Positions 7,780-17,388 are shown, counted from the stretch's first letter. The stretch: DNA of 64,000 nt from DASZUK01 sp963745595 (GCA_963745595.1 CAVUYB010000009.1:1-64000); one strand, 5' to 3'. The notes: generated from the sequence alone by a model not told the origin. Numbers and translations are program-made.

Positions 7780-8988
7780 TCAGGAGGGTGGGCCCACCAC
7801 CGTGACCAGCGTGCCGATCGGCGTGTACGGCCACACGTTGCCGGCTGTTGTGATCGGCATCTCGACGCAGCCGTTGCTCTGCGGATAGCCGTAGTGGGCC
7901 CGAGGGAACCCATGCAGGGCGTCGCCGCCGTTGAAGTAGCTCGCCCACGGCACTGTCGGGTCGTTGTACGTACTGCCTGTGACGTTCGTGCCCTTCATGT
8001 CGGAGGCCTTGACGTGCTCGAAGACGGCGTACGTCCCGTCGACCGTGTCCGCCCCCGGCGCCCCGGTATTGACGGCGATATTGCCGTACTTGACCGCACC
8101 GTTCACCCACAGTGTCAGGTGCTGGGGCAGTGTCTTGGTGACGAGCACGTAGTCCCACGGTGTGGTGTCGCCTTTGCCTGACGCCACGTCGGCCAGCACG
8201 GCCGCCCACACCTTCGGTCCGGCCAGCCCGTCGACGGTGAGCCCGTTCTGGTTCTCGAACGCCTCGATCGCCGCCTTTGTGATCTCGTTCGGTTCGCCCT
8301 GGGTCCACAGCGAGGTGAGCTGCGTCGGCATGCCGGGCCACCGCCAGACCAGTGTGCCCGGTTGTGGGAGAGCCATGTCCTGGGGAGTCGGCGCGGGACT
8401 CGGCTCGACGTAGCTGAGCGGCAAGAACCCGAGCTGGCCGAGGAGCTGCTGGAGTCTCGCGGTGCTGCCTTGGGCGATGGTGAACGTCACCGGCTGGGTG
8501 CTGGTCGCCAGGCGCTGGCCGTCGGAGCCGACGATGCCGTGTGGGCCGCCGGGGATGGTCAACGTCTCTGTGGTCGACGGCATGAACGGGGCCGTCGGCT
8601 GGAAGGTCAGCGTGGTGGTACTCGTCCGGGACCACGTCCCGCTCACGGTCGGCGACAGCGTCGGCGTCTGCCGGAAGGTGCCGAGCGGGGCGGAGAACCG
8701 GACGGTGATCGTCGAATTCGACGTCACGTTCTTTGTGCCCTTCGGTGGCGTGGTCGACACGATCGTCAGCGGCTTGCTCGGGTCGCTCGCCGTCTTGACT
8801 CCATTGGCTCCCGTAGTAGTGCTCGAGCCTCCCGTGGCGGCGCCACCGCCTCCGGCTCCTCCCCCACCACCCCCGCCGGTGACTGCGAAGGCAATCCCGG
8901 CGCCGACCGCCACAACGACGAGCACGGCGACAGCCAGGATCCACGGGCGGCGTCTCTTGGGGGGGCTGTGTGCTGCCAGCGACTGCAT
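7780..8988 (-). CDS. Membrane-anchored L,D-transpeptidase (YkuD domain)
   Basis: A 402-residue protein with a short basic cytoplasmic start, a transmembrane segment at residues ~17-37 and a Gly/Ser/Thr linker. An Ig-like domain (~70-150) follows, then a peptidoglycan-binding-like helical region (~170-255, ending NGLTVDGLAGPKVWAAVL), then the YkuD catalytic domain. The active-site motif is visible as HGFPRAHYGYPQ followed by SNGCVEMPI, with the catalytic cysteine in SNGC. Such enzymes form 3-3 cross-links in peptidoglycan or attach proteins to it outside the membrane. A PHO-box-like triple repeat lies about 150 bases upstream. A decayed duplicate lies at 6370-6680. Confidence 0.9.
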   Translation of the reverse strand: MQSLAAHSPPKRRRPWILAVAVLVVVAVGAGIAFAVTGGGGGGGAGGGGAATGGSSTTTGANGVKTASDPSKPLTIVSTTPPKGTKNVTSNSTITVRFSAPLGTFRQTPTLSPTVSGTWSRTSTTTLTFQPTAPFMPSTTETLTIPGGPHGIVGSDGQRLATSTQPVTFTIAQGSTARLQQLLGQLGFLPLSYVEPSPAPTPQDMALPQPGTLVWRWPGMPTQLTSLWTQGEPNEITKAAIEAFENQNGLTVDGLAGPKVWAAVLADVASGKGDTTPWDYVLVTKTLPQHLTLWVNGAVKYGNIAVNTGAPGADTVDGTYAVFEHVKASDMKGTNVTGSTYNDPTVPWASYFNGGDALHGFPRAHYGYPQSNGCVEMPITTAGNVWPYTPIGTLVTVVGPPS

Positions 8989-9137
8989 CGTGTTCGGCTC
9001 GCCTCGCTCGGTGGGGTACCCGCGCCGGACCCCACGACGTCGACGAAGGATCCGATGAGGACGATAGCCACGGGGTGGTTCATCCGGCGCGCGCCCGGAC
9101 CGATTTTTGGCGGCGCCGGCCGCTCGTCGCCGGCTCG

Positions 9138-9170
9138 CGTCAACTGCCGTTCACGGCGTGTTCACCGAGT
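9138..9170 (+). promoter_or_regulatory. PHO-box-like triple direct repeat upstream of the L,D-transpeptidase gene
   Basis: Three adjoining 11-nt units on the plus strand are CGTCAACTGCC, GTTCACGGCGT and GTTCACCGAGT. TCA falls at the same place in each. They lie in the gap between argS and the divergently irrelevant, same-strand L,D-transpeptidase gene. The repeat is written on the strand opposite to that gene, so its orientation differs from the site at 6241. Confidence 0.6.
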
Positions 9171-9226
9171 GGGCCGTTTGCCCGGTGGATCGTCCATCCA
9201 GAGGGCGCGACTACCGAGTGGCAGGC

Positions 9227-10951
9227 CTACATTCGGTCGGGTGCGTCGATACCGAGAAGGTCCAAGCCTAGGCGGAGCACCCGGGCGGTGACGTCGGCGA
9301 GAAGCAGCCGGCTGCGCCGCACCTCGTCGTCGTCGGCCTTCAGCACCGGACAGCGCTCGTAGAAGGTCGTGAACGTCGACGCCAGGTCGAAGAGGTACCC
9401 GCAGACCTTCGACGGTGCGTCGGCATCGACCGCATCGGCGACCGCCTCGCCGAAACCGAGGAGCGCGACGGCCAGTGCCCGCTCCTCCGGCTCGGTCAGC
9501 GTCGGCGCGACCGTCGGGTCCGGCGGCGGGATCTCCGCCCGCCGGAAGATCGACCGGATACGGGCGTGGGCGTACTGGAGGTACGGCCCGGTGTTGCCCT
9601 CGAAGGTCAGCATCCGGTCCCAGTCGAAGACGTAGTCCCGCGTCCGGTCGTTGGCCAGATCGGCGTACTTGACCGCGCCGATTCCGAGCGCCCTCGCCAC
9701 CCACGCCCGCTCGTCGGCGTCCATGTCGACGTCCCGGTCGGCCAGTGCGACGGTCGCCCGGCCGACGGCCTCGTCCAGCAGGTCGACCAACTTGACCGAG
9801 TCGCCGGATCGGGTCTTGAACATCTTGCGGTCGGCCCCGAGGACGCTGCCGAACGCGACGTGCTCGGCCCTCGCCCCCTCCGGCAGCCAGCCGGCCAGGC
9901 GGGCGACGGCAACGCACATCTGGAGGTGCTGGGCTTGGGGGGCGCCGACGACGTAGAGGATCCGCGTCGCACCGAGCCGGTCGACCCGATCCCGGATGGC
10001 GGCCAGGTCGGTAGCGGCGTAACCGAAGCCGCCGTCGGACTTGCGGACGATCAACGGGAGCGGGTCGCCATCCCGGTTGGTGAAGCCGGGCGGGAACACG
10101 CAAAGCGCGCCATCGTCCTCGACCAGCAGGCCGAGGCGCTCGAGATCGTCGACGACGGCCGGCAGCATCGGGTTGTAGAAGCTCTCCCCGACGATGTCGT
10201 CGTCGTGCAGCAGCACGCCGAGCTTGGCGTAGACGTCGTCGAAGTAGCGGACGCTCTCCGCTACCAGGAGGTGCCACAGGCGAACGGTTTCCGGATCGCC
10301 GGACTGGAGGAGGACGACCCGGCGGCGGCTCCGCTCCCGGAACCCGTCGTCGGCGTCGAACGACTTCCTCGCCTCCTGGTAGAACCGGCCGAGATCGCCG
10401 ACCGACAGCTCGTGAGCCGCCTCCTCCTCGCCGAGGTCGACCAGGTGCTCGATGAGCATCCCGAACGGCGTCCCCCAGTCCCCGATGTGGTTCTCACGGT
10501 GGACGTCGTCGCCGACGACGGCCAGCAGCCGGCAGAGCGCGTCGCCGATGATCGTCGACCGGAGGTTGCCGACGTGCATCTCCTTGGCCACGTTCGGAGC
10601 CGAGTAGTCGACGACCACCGTCTCGGGGGCCTCCACCGGTTCGATCCCGAGGCGGTCGTCCGTGGCCACTCGGGCTACCTGCTCGGCGACGAACGCGGTG
10701 GAGAACGTCAGGTTCACGAAGCCCGGACCGCTGACCTCGACCGCCTCGCAGACGTCAGCCAAATCGGCCGCAGCCACGAGGGCATCGGCCACCTCCCGGG
10801 GGTTCCGTCCCAATCGCTTGGCCAGGGCGAGCGCGCCGTTCGCCTGGTAGTCCGCCCGGTCGGACGCCCGCAGGACGGGGTCAGCCCCCGGCTCGACCGT
10901 GTCGAAGGCGGCCTGCAGGCGGCCGGCAAGAACGGACTTGGCGTCGGGCAT
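9227..10951 (-). CDS. argS: Arginyl-tRNA synthetase
   Basis: A 574-residue class I aminoacyl-tRNA synthetase that charges tRNA-Arg. The HIGH-type motif is HVGN in SAPNVAKEMHVGNLRST. The KMSKS-like loop is KMFKTRSG. An N-terminal Add-1 domain (residues ~5-105) and a C-terminal DALR anticodon-binding domain ending LDLLGIDAPDRM are present. The start ATG at 10951 opens MPDAKSVLAGRLQAAFD. Length and motif order are normal and the frame is intact. In related genomes it is often directly followed by lysA and hom, whereas here an accessory block intervenes. Confidence 0.97.
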   Translation of the reverse strand: MPDAKSVLAGRLQAAFDTVEPGADPVLRASDRADYQANGALALAKRLGRNPREVADALVAAADLADVCEAVEVSGPGFVNLTFSTAFVAEQVARVATDDRLGIEPVEAPETVVVDYSAPNVAKEMHVGNLRSTIIGDALCRLLAVVGDDVHRENHIGDWGTPFGMLIEHLVDLGEEEAAHELSVGDLGRFYQEARKSFDADDGFRERSRRRVVLLQSGDPETVRLWHLLVAESVRYFDDVYAKLGVLLHDDDIVGESFYNPMLPAVVDDLERLGLLVEDDGALCVFPPGFTNRDGDPLPLIVRKSDGGFGYAATDLAAIRDRVDRLGATRILYVVGAPQAQHLQMCVAVARLAGWLPEGARAEHVAFGSVLGADRKMFKTRSGDSVKLVDLLDEAVGRATVALADRDVDMDADERAWVARALGIGAVKYADLANDRTRDYVFDWDRMLTFEGNTGPYLQYAHARIRSIFRRAEIPPPDPTVAPTLTEPEERALAVALLGFGEAVADAVDADAPSKVCGYLFDLASTFTTFYERCPVLKADDDEVRRSRLLLADVTARVLRLGLDLLGIDAPDRM

Positions 10952-11040
10952 GGCCCATCATCGCACTTCGGACCGTACGTTTGGCCCGGGTTCGCCGCCC
11001 TTTGACGCCCTCGACCGGACGCCCACCGGTAGCATTTGAC

Positions 11041-11109
11041 GTTCAAGCGGGTGGCGACCCCACCGTATTTCTATCCGCATAGGTCGGGAAGGCCGCCACC
11101 CGCTTGAAC
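11041..11109. terminator. Long inverted repeat, candidate terminator
   Basis: A perfect 16-bp inverted repeat, GTTCAAGCGGGTGGCG at 11041-11056 and its complement at 11094-11109, encloses 37 bases. It lies just after the last gene of the minus-strand surface-protein run (stop at 11149) and before argS. There is no T-tract, so it could be a T-less terminator or an RNA stability or regulatory element. Confidence 0.5.
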
Positions 11110-11148
11110 TTCTGACCGCTCCACGGTCACTGTTCGGTCAGGACGTGT

Positions 11149-11652
11149 TCACTGGGTCGATGTCCCCAGCTCGGAGACCAATCGACCTTCGTCAGCGTGG
11201 ACCAGCGTCAGCTGCTTCTGGAAGTCCTTCGTCACCGACTTCGACCCGTGCTGCAGGGCCGCCGTGCAGTCGGAGGAGCCCGAGAGGGAGGCGGCGATCA
11301 GCTGCTCCCACGTCTTTTCGGCCGGCGCCGAAGGAATCGGTGGCACCTCACTGGGGAGCTTCTCGGCGTCGGTGTGCCAGTTCTGGCAGGCCGTGACGAT
11401 GGCTCGGACCTTCTTTTTGCTCGGATGCTTGGCCGCTTTTTGCCCTGTGTCGTAAACGACGAGGGCGTCGTCGGCGATCTGGCCGACGGCCGGCTCGTAT
11501 TGGTCCTTCCACTGCGACAGCGTGAGCGGCGCCGTCGTGGTGGTGGGAGCGGCCGACGCCGTTACCACCCACCCGCCGGCTGACAGGCCGACCACGGCGA
11601 CAAGCGTCGCCGCCATGCCGGCCCGCCACGAACCTGCCGGTCGATCTCCCAT
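11149..11652 (-). CDS. Small secreted protein, function unknown
   Basis: A 167-residue protein with start MGDRPAGSWRAG followed by a signal or anchor segment (residues ~13-37, ending VTASAA) and a Thr-rich spacer. The mature region is helical and has two cysteines, in TACQNWHTD and SSDCTAAL, that could form a disulfide. No known domain is recognised. Its ATG overlaps the TGA of the upstream gene (TGATG), so translation is probably coupled. It is the last gene of the 17.4-11.1 kb unit. Confidence 0.75.
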   Translation of the reverse strand: MGDRPAGSWRAGMAATLVAVVGLSAGGWVVTASAAPTTTTAPLTLSQWKDQYEPAVGQIADDALVVYDTGQKAAKHPSKKKVRAIVTACQNWHTDAEKLPSEVPPIPSAPAEKTWEQLIAASLSGSSDCTAALQHGSKSVTKDFQKQLTLVHADEGRLVSELGTSTQ

Positions 11653-12302
11653 CAGTCCGGGCGCACCTGTTTGGCCACCGCCAACACCGTCGCCTGGGGG
11701 ACATGTGTCCCGACGACGGACACCTGGACGACCGCCCGGAGATACTTGGGCACGCCGGACGAGGGGTATCGCCACGAGACCGTCACGATCCCGTCGGTCG
11801 AGGTCACCGTGGCCTCAATGCCGCGCCCGAGCGATACGGCCCGACCCGTGCCCTGGTTCGGGTAGTGCAGGTGCGCCGGTGGTGTAACCGTGCTGTTGAC
11901 CTCTGACGACACTGTGATCGTCGGCCCGGTTGGCTCGGCCGCGGTCTTGGTCCCCGTCCGCTTCGGCACGTACTCCGTGCCGTAGTCGGCATATGTACCA
12001 CCGGAAATCGGCGACACGGACCGCCGGAACGCCGTGTAATTCGACGGCATCTCGGTGGCGTGTGGGAGCTCACACCACCAGCTGTCTGTTCCTCCGCCGG
12101 CACCGTCCTGCTGCGCGTAGCCAGGGGTCTCCAGCGGGGGGTCGCCGGGGAGCGGTCCACAGGACACCGAGTGCATTGGCCCGATCACCACCGCCGCCGC
12201 GGCCGTCCCTGGCTGGCTCAGTACCAAAGGCACCGAGCCAGCCAGGGCAACCACAACGGTCACCATTGCCGCCTTTCGACGGCCGTTGTTCCTCACCGTC
12301 AT
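11652..12302 (-). CDS. Secreted protein, function unknown
   Basis: A 216-residue protein with start MTVRNNGRRKAAMVTVVV and a signal peptide cleaved after about residue 30. The mature part contains paired cysteines (VSCGPLPGD and WWCELPHA) and a beta-strand-rich C-terminal half (TVSSEVNSTVTPPAHLHYP, DGIVTVSWRYPS). I recognise no family. It starts one base after the end of the 1,694-residue surface protein and is followed by an overlapping gene, so the three are probably co-transcribed. Confidence 0.75.
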   Translation of the reverse strand: MTVRNNGRRKAAMVTVVVALAGSVPLVLSQPGTAAAAVVIGPMHSVSCGPLPGDPPLETPGYAQQDGAGGGTDSWWCELPHATEMPSNYTAFRRSVSPISGGTYADYGTEYVPKRTGTKTAAEPTGPTITVSSEVNSTVTPPAHLHYPNQGTGRAVSLGRGIEATVTSTDGIVTVSWRYPSSGVPKYLRAVVQVSVVGTHVPQATVLAVAKQVRPD

Positions 12303-12303
12303 C

Positions 12304-15300
12304 TCACGAGACGACTGTGTCGGTGGCGATACCCACCACCGGGGCGTTGAGGGGCTTGCCGCCCATCGAACCCTGGAAGGTAGCCGTGCCGAAGGCGAAG
12401 ATCCCGCCGTCGGAAGCCACCTCGTAGTAGCCGCCACCGGTGAGGGTGGTGGTAATGCCGACGATCGGCTTGTTGAGCGGCTTCCCGCCCATCGAGCCGT
12501 AGAAGGGGGCTGTGCCGAAGGCGAAGATCCCGCCGTCGGAAGCCACCTCGTAGTAGCCGCCACCTGTGGCCGTCGTCGTGATCCCGACCACCGGCTGGTT
12601 GAGCGGCTTGCCGCCCATCGAGCCGTAGAACTTGGCCGTCCCGAAAGCGAAGATGCCGCCGTCGGAGGCCACCTCGTAGTAGCCCGTGCCTGTCGGTGTG
12701 ACCGCGATGCCCACGATCGGCTTATTGAGTGGCTTCCCGCCCATCGAGCCGTGGAAGGCGGCGTTGCCGAAGGCGAAGAGGCCGCCGTCGGAGGCCACCT
12801 CGTAGTAGCCGCCGCCTGTCGGGGTCACGGTGATGCCCACCACCGGCTGGTTGAGTGGCTTGCCGCCCATCGAGCCGTAGAACGGGGCGTTGCCGAAGGC
12901 GAAAATGCCGCCGTCGGATGCCACCTCGTAGTAGCCGCCGCCTGTCGGGGTCGTGGCAATGCCCACGATCGGCTTGTTGAGCGGCTTGCCGCCCATCGAG
13001 CCGTAGAACGGGGCACCACCGAAGGCGAAGATGCCGCCGTCGGATGCCACCTCGTAGTAAGCGTTGGTCACCGTCACCGGTGGGGGCGGCGTGCTCGACA
13101 CCGCCGCGGCGATCGGGGTTCCGGTCAGCTGGGCCAGGGTGGGCGACGTGCTGCCGCTCACCGTCGCCGTGGCACAACCGGTGGCCGAACTGAACGACTG
13201 GTTCGAGAACGCCAGCCAGGCCGAGCCGTTCCACCAGTCGAGGGCATTGCCCCCGCCCAGTGTGCAGATCGTGAGACTGACCGAGCTGAAGGTGCTGCCC
13301 GTGGCTAGCTCGAGGTCGTAGTAGACCCCGGTGCCGCCCGATACCGACCCGCTGGTCGGGTTGGCCTTGTACTGGGCGACCGTCAGGGCGCCGATCCCCT
13401 TACCGCTGGCCGAGATGGCCGGCGTACTCGGCGTCGAGCCCGAGAGGCTCGCCGCGGCCGTTCCTGTGGTGGTGGACGACGATGCTCCCTGCTGGCGTGT
13501 GGCTCCTGTCACCACCGGCGGCGTGGGCGCGGTCGGCGTCACTGGCGTCGACGCCGTCGACGGCGCCGAGGTGCCTGTGGCGTTGGTGGCCGTCACCGTA
13601 AAGGTGTACGCCGTACCGGGCGTCAGGTTGCTCACCGTGCAGCTGAGCGGCCCGCTGGTCCAGGTACAGGTCTTGGCCCCCGGCGAGCTGGTCACCGTGT
13701 AGCCGGTGACCGGCAGGCCGCCGGTTGTCGAAGGCGCCGTCCAGGTCACCACGGCCGCTGCCAACCCGGCAGTGGCCGTGACCCCGATCGGCGCCCCCGG
13801 CACGGTGGAGACCGTCTGAGTGAGGGCCGACGACGGGCTGACGGCGAAGTCCGCACTCCCGCCGTAGACGGCGGTGATCTGGTGACCGCCGACCGTCAGT
13901 GTCGAGGTGGCGTAGGTCGCCGTCATGTGGCCGCTCACGAGCATGAGGGCCCCGGTGCCGAGGGTCGTCGACCCGTCCTTGAAGGTCACTGTGCCGCTCG
14001 GCGTTCCCGCTCCCGGGGCGGTGACCGACACCGTGGCGGTGAAGGTCACCGAGTGACCCTGCTTAGCCGGGTTGGCCGACGAGTTGAGGCTCGTCGTGGT
14101 GGCCGCCGTGGCCACAGCCTGTGTGAGGGCGATCGAGGTGCTCCCAGCAAAGTCGGTCGCCCCGCCGTAGGCGGCGGTGACCGGATGACTACCGACCGTG
14201 AGTGCCGAGGTGGTGAACGTGGCCGTCTTGGCGCCGCTCACTGTGGTGAGCGTCCCGGTCCCGAGGGTGGTCGAGCCGTCCTTGAAGGTCACTGTGCCGC
14301 TCGGCGTTCCCGCTCCCGGGGCGGTGACCGACACCGTGGCGGTGAAGGTCACCGACTGACCGAAGACCGAGTTACCGCTGGTCGACGAAGTGACTGTCGT
14401 TGTGGTGTTCGCCTTGTTCACCGTCTGTGTGGTCGCCACCGACGTCGACGGCGCGTTATTCCCGTCACCGCCGTAGACGGCGGTGATCGAGTGGGTAGCG
14501 ACGCCGAGCGTGCTGGTAGTGAAGGTGGCCTTCTTGACGCCGCTCACTGTGGCCAGCGTCCCGGTGCCAAGCGTCGTCGACCCGTCCTTGAAGGTCACTG
14601 TGCCCGTCGGCGGTGTGGTGCTGGTCGGGGTCACGATGGCGGTGAAGGTCACCGACTGACCGAAGACCGAGTTACCGCTGGTCGACGAAGTGACTGTCGT
14701 TGTGGTGGCCGGGAGGGGCTCGACTGTCTGGTTCACCGGCGACGACGTGCTGGCCGCGAAGTCGGTGGTGGTGGCGTAGACGGCGGTAATGGCGTCTGTG
14801 CCCACCGGCAGATTGGTGGTGGCGAAGGTGGCCGTGTCGTGGCCACCGCTTGTCGACAGCGTCCCGTGGCCGAGCACTGTGGGGCCCTTCTTGAATGTCA
14901 CCTGACCGGTCGGGACCCCCCCACCCGGCGCCGTGACGGTCACCGTCGCGGTGAAGGTCACCGACTGGCCGATCTTCGACGGGTTGACCGAAGAGATCAG
15001 GCTGGTCGTGGTGTTCGCCTTGTTCACCGTCTGTGTGGTCGCCACCGACGTCGACGGCGCGTTATTCCCGTCACCGCCGTAGACGGCGGTGATCGAGTGG
15101 GTAGCGACGCCGAGCGTGCTGGTAGTGAAGGTGGCCTTCTTGACGCCGCTCACTGTGGCCAGCGTCCCGGTGCCAAGCGTCGTCGACCCGTCCTTGAAGG
15201 TCACTGTGCCCGTCGGCGGTGTGGTGCTGGTCGGGGTCACGATGGCGGTGAAGGTCACCGACTGACCGAAGACCGAGTTACCGCTGGTCGACGAAGTGAC

Positions 15301-17388
15301 TGTCGTTGTGGTGGCCGGGAGGGGCTCGACTGTCTGGTGGAGGACCGTCGAGGTGCTGGTGGTGAAGTCGGTGGCGCCGCCGTAGACGGCGGTGATCGAC
15401 TGTGTGCCTGTGCTCAGCGCTGACGTGGTGAAACTCGCGGTGTCCTGCCCACTGTGTGTGGCGAGCGCGACGGTGCCGATCGTGGTCGACCCCGCCTTGA
15501 AAGTCACTGTGCCCGTGGCCACGCCGGCCCCGGGGGCCGTGACCGTCACGGTGGCCGTGAGGGTCACTGTCTGACCGACCTTGGACGGGTTGACCGACGA
15601 ACCGACCGCCGTTGAGGTGGCCGCCTTGCTCACCGTCTGTGTGGTCACCACCGACGTCGACGGCGCGTTGTTGACGTCACCGCCGTAGACGGCGGTGATC
15701 GGGTGGGTGGCGACGCCGAGCGTGCTGGTGGCGAAGGTGGCCTTCTTGACACCGCTCACTGTGGCCAGCGTCCCGGTGCCAAGCGTCGTCGACCCGTCCT
15801 TGAAGGTCACTGTGCCCGTCGGCGGTGTGGTGCTGGTCGGGGTCACGGTGGCGGTGAAGGTCACCGACTGACCGAAGACCGAGTTACCGCTGGTCGACGA
15901 AGTGACCGTCGTCGTGGTGGCCGGGAGAGCCGGTCCGGTCGGACCGCCGGTGAGCTCGTAGAGGATGTGCGGCCCCGGGTCGGTGAAGAACAGGTTGCCG
16001 TTGCTGTCAACGCCCGGTGTGGTCGGCAGTGTGAACGCCCCGAGCAGCTGGTGGCTGCCCCCGGCGATCAGGTAGACGTCACCGGCGGTCATTGACTGTG
16101 TGTAGTAGGTGCCGGTCGAGTTGGCGACCACGTAGACACCGTTGATGGTTGTCCTTGTGGCTGTGCTCGCGTTCAGGGTCAGGACCAGGTTGCCGGCCAG
16201 GTCCTCGGTCAGGCCGTCGATGGAGGCGATCGAGGTCGTGACCACCGGCGTCCCGAGGGTCGGGGGCGTTGTGAACGGCTCGACGCCGTCACCGGCGAAC
16301 TTGTACGCCGTGCCCACGGTCACCGCCGTCGTAGCGCCGTCGACCGTCAGGTTGCCGGCGGCCTTCGGCAGCACCCATGTGCATGTGCCGTTGGAGTTGG
16401 AGACGTACAGGTTGCCGGCGGTGTCGGAGTAGAGCCGAGGCCCGACGATGGGTAGCCCGCCCGTCACCGCCGCCGTCTGCGCGCCCGAGTGGCACGTCGT
16501 CGTGCCCCCACCGGCCAGCTGGGTGCTGTGCCCGGCTGCCGCGGTGACGCCGTACGGCGTCTGACTCGACGAGGTGAAGTTCAGGTAGAACAGCGCTGTT
16601 GTCGTACCCAGCACCACGTTCTGGACGCCACCGATGGCCAAACCGCCACCAGCGTTGATCGAGACGAGTGTGAGGGCGGTCGGCAACGTGATGCCCGGGG
16701 CGGGGACTGTCTTGCCGGGCACGGAGTTCCCGGCCAAGAAGTACAGACCACCAGCGGTCATCGAGGTGAAGCCGTAGTAGCTGCCCGTGGTTACCGGCAC
16801 GGTCGAGACGTAGGTCCGACCTGTCGACTTCCCGGCCATGACCAGGTTCCCGTTGCCGTCGAAGGCGACGAGGCTCGGGATCCCGATGTCCGAGGTGACG
16901 GCCTTTGTCCCGTCGACCAGCGGTGTCGGCCACCCGGCGCCGCCCTTGCCGGCGAGCAGGTAGGCGTCACCCTTGGTCAGGGTGCCCGACGTGCCGATGC
17001 CGAAGTCCGTGGCCGGCTCAGCTGTGGCGTTCACGACCAGGAACACCTGGTTCCCGTTGGACTCGGCCACGTCGCCGTTAGCCGGGTCGACCGCCGAGGC
17101 GATGACCGCGATCTTGGCTGTGGCCGCCACCTTCGGGCTACCGGCCGTGGGGATCGTGCCCGTGTTCTTCGTCACCTTGGTCAGCGCCGTGGCCGCCCCG
17201 GCCTGAGCGGCCGGCAACGCCACCAGGGCAGCCGCCAGCGCGGCAACCACCGCCGTGGAGCCGGCCAGCCACCGCCGGCAGCGGTGGGACATCGCGGGCC
17301 GCTTGAACGATGCGGCCGGGGTGGTCTCCTCGGTGGGGCTCACGCTTTCCTCCTGGTTGTGCTCACTCGTCACTTCGTGCTTCCTCAT
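12304..17388 (-). CDS. Giant secreted NHL/Ig-like/FN3/repeat surface protein
   Basis: About 1,694 residues. I chose the ATG at 17388 (MRKHEVTSEHNQ) because GAGGGA precedes it by 9 bases; an ATG at 17412 is possible. A signal segment ends near LPAAQAGAA. Residues ~65-490 contain NHL-like units such as VAFDGNGNLVMAG and DSNGNLFFTD. Seven bacterial Ig-like repeats of ~100 residues (PTGTVTFKDGSTTLGTGTL) follow, then one fibronectin III domain, a two-cysteine beta domain (GGGNALDWWNGSAWLAF) shared with the protein at 3474, and six 42-residue repeats (YYEVASDGGIFAFG). No LPxTG motif or C-terminal membrane helix is visible. It is probably an adhesin or matrix protein. The N-terminal module is nearly identical to that of the 20374 gene. 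Two small secreted genes follow without a gap. Confidence 0.88.
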   Translation of the reverse strand: MRKHEVTSEHNQEESVSPTEETTPAASFKRPAMSHRCRRWLAGSTAVVAALAAALVALPAAQAGAATALTKVTKNTGTIPTAGSPKVAATAKIAVIASAVDPANGDVAESNGNQVFLVVNATAEPATDFGIGTSGTLTKGDAYLLAGKGGAGWPTPLVDGTKAVTSDIGIPSLVAFDGNGNLVMAGKSTGRTYVSTVPVTTGSYYGFTSMTAGGLYFLAGNSVPGKTVPAPGITLPTALTLVSINAGGGLAIGGVQNVVLGTTTALFYLNFTSSSQTPYGVTAAAGHSTQLAGGGTTTCHSGAQTAAVTGGLPIVGPRLYSDTAGNLYVSNSNGTCTWVLPKAAGNLTVDGATTAVTVGTAYKFAGDGVEPFTTPPTLGTPVVTTSIASIDGLTEDLAGNLVLTLNASTATRTTINGVYVVANSTGTYYTQSMTAGDVYLIAGGSHQLLGAFTLPTTPGVDSNGNLFFTDPGPHILYELTGGPTGPALPATTTTVTSSTSGNSVFGQSVTFTATVTPTSTTPPTGTVTFKDGSTTLGTGTLATVSGVKKATFATSTLGVATHPITAVYGGDVNNAPSTSVVTTQTVSKAATSTAVGSSVNPSKVGQTVTLTATVTVTAPGAGVATGTVTFKAGSTTIGTVALATHSGQDTASFTTSALSTGTQSITAVYGGATDFTTSTSTVLHQTVEPLPATTTTVTSSTSGNSVFGQSVTFTAIVTPTSTTPPTGTVTFKDGSTTLGTGTLATVSGVKKATFTTSTLGVATHSITAVYGGDGNNAPSTSVATTQTVNKANTTTSLISSVNPSKIGQSVTFTATVTVTAPGGGVPTGQVTFKKGPTVLGHGTLSTSGGHDTATFATTNLPVGTDAITAVYATTTDFAASTSSPVNQTVEPLPATTTTVTSSTSGNSVFGQSVTFTAIVTPTSTTPPTGTVTFKDGSTTLGTGTLATVSGVKKATFTTSTLGVATHSITAVYGGDGNNAPSTSVATTQTVNKANTTTTVTSSTSGNSVFGQSVTFTATVSVTAPGAGTPSGTVTFKDGSTTLGTGTLTTVSGAKTATFTTSALTVGSHPVTAAYGGATDFAGSTSIALTQAVATAATTTSLNSSANPAKQGHSVTFTATVSVTAPGAGTPSGTVTFKDGSTTLGTGALMLVSGHMTATYATSTLTVGGHQITAVYGGSADFAVSPSSALTQTVSTVPGAPIGVTATAGLAAAVVTWTAPSTTGGLPVTGYTVTSSPGAKTCTWTSGPLSCTVSNLTPGTAYTFTVTATNATGTSAPSTASTPVTPTAPTPPVVTGATRQQGASSSTTTGTAAASLSGSTPSTPAISASGKGIGALTVAQYKANPTSGSVSGGTGVYYDLELATGSTFSSVSLTICTLGGGNALDWWNGSAWLAFSNQSFSSATGCATATVSGSTSPTLAQLTGTPIAAAVSSTPPPPVTVTNAYYEVASDGGIFAFGGAPFYGSMGGKPLNKPIVGIATTPTGGGYYEVASDGGIFAFGNAPFYGSMGGKPLNQPVVGITVTPTGGGYYEVASDGGLFAFGNAAFHGSMGGKPLNKPIVGIAVTPTGTGYYEVASDGGIFAFGTAKFYGSMGGKPLNQPVVGITTTATGGGYYEVASDGGIFAFGTAPFYGSMGGKPLNKPIVGITTTLTGGGYYEVASDGGIFAFGTATFQGSMGGKPLNAPVVGIATDTVVS
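12307..13062 (-). repeat. Six 126-bp tandem repeats (42 residues each)
   Basis: Consecutive units encode YYEVASDGGIFAFG and then FYGSMGGKPLNKPIVGI with minor changes (N/T before A-F, K/Q before P). The DNA is also highly repetitive, with GCCGTCGGA-GCCACCTCGTAGTA recurring every 126 bases. Confidence 0.9.
13810..15925 (-). repeat. Seven Ig-domain-encoding tandem repeats of about 300 bp
   Basis: Units alternate between two subtypes. One contains SSTSGNSVFGQSVTFTA, the other SSVNPSK-GQ. Two blocks, about 14400-14720 and 15010-15325, are identical over roughly 300 bases, which points to recent unequal recombination or gene conversion. Confidence 0.88.
15950..17218. repeat. 1.27-kb duplicated N-terminal module (second copy 21227-22495)
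   Basis: Offsets are constant at 5,277 bases. From about 16240 to 17218 the DNA looks identical to 21517-22495, and the adjoining 300 bases differ at scattered sites. The block encodes the NHL-like domain of both surface proteins. Confidence 0.92.
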
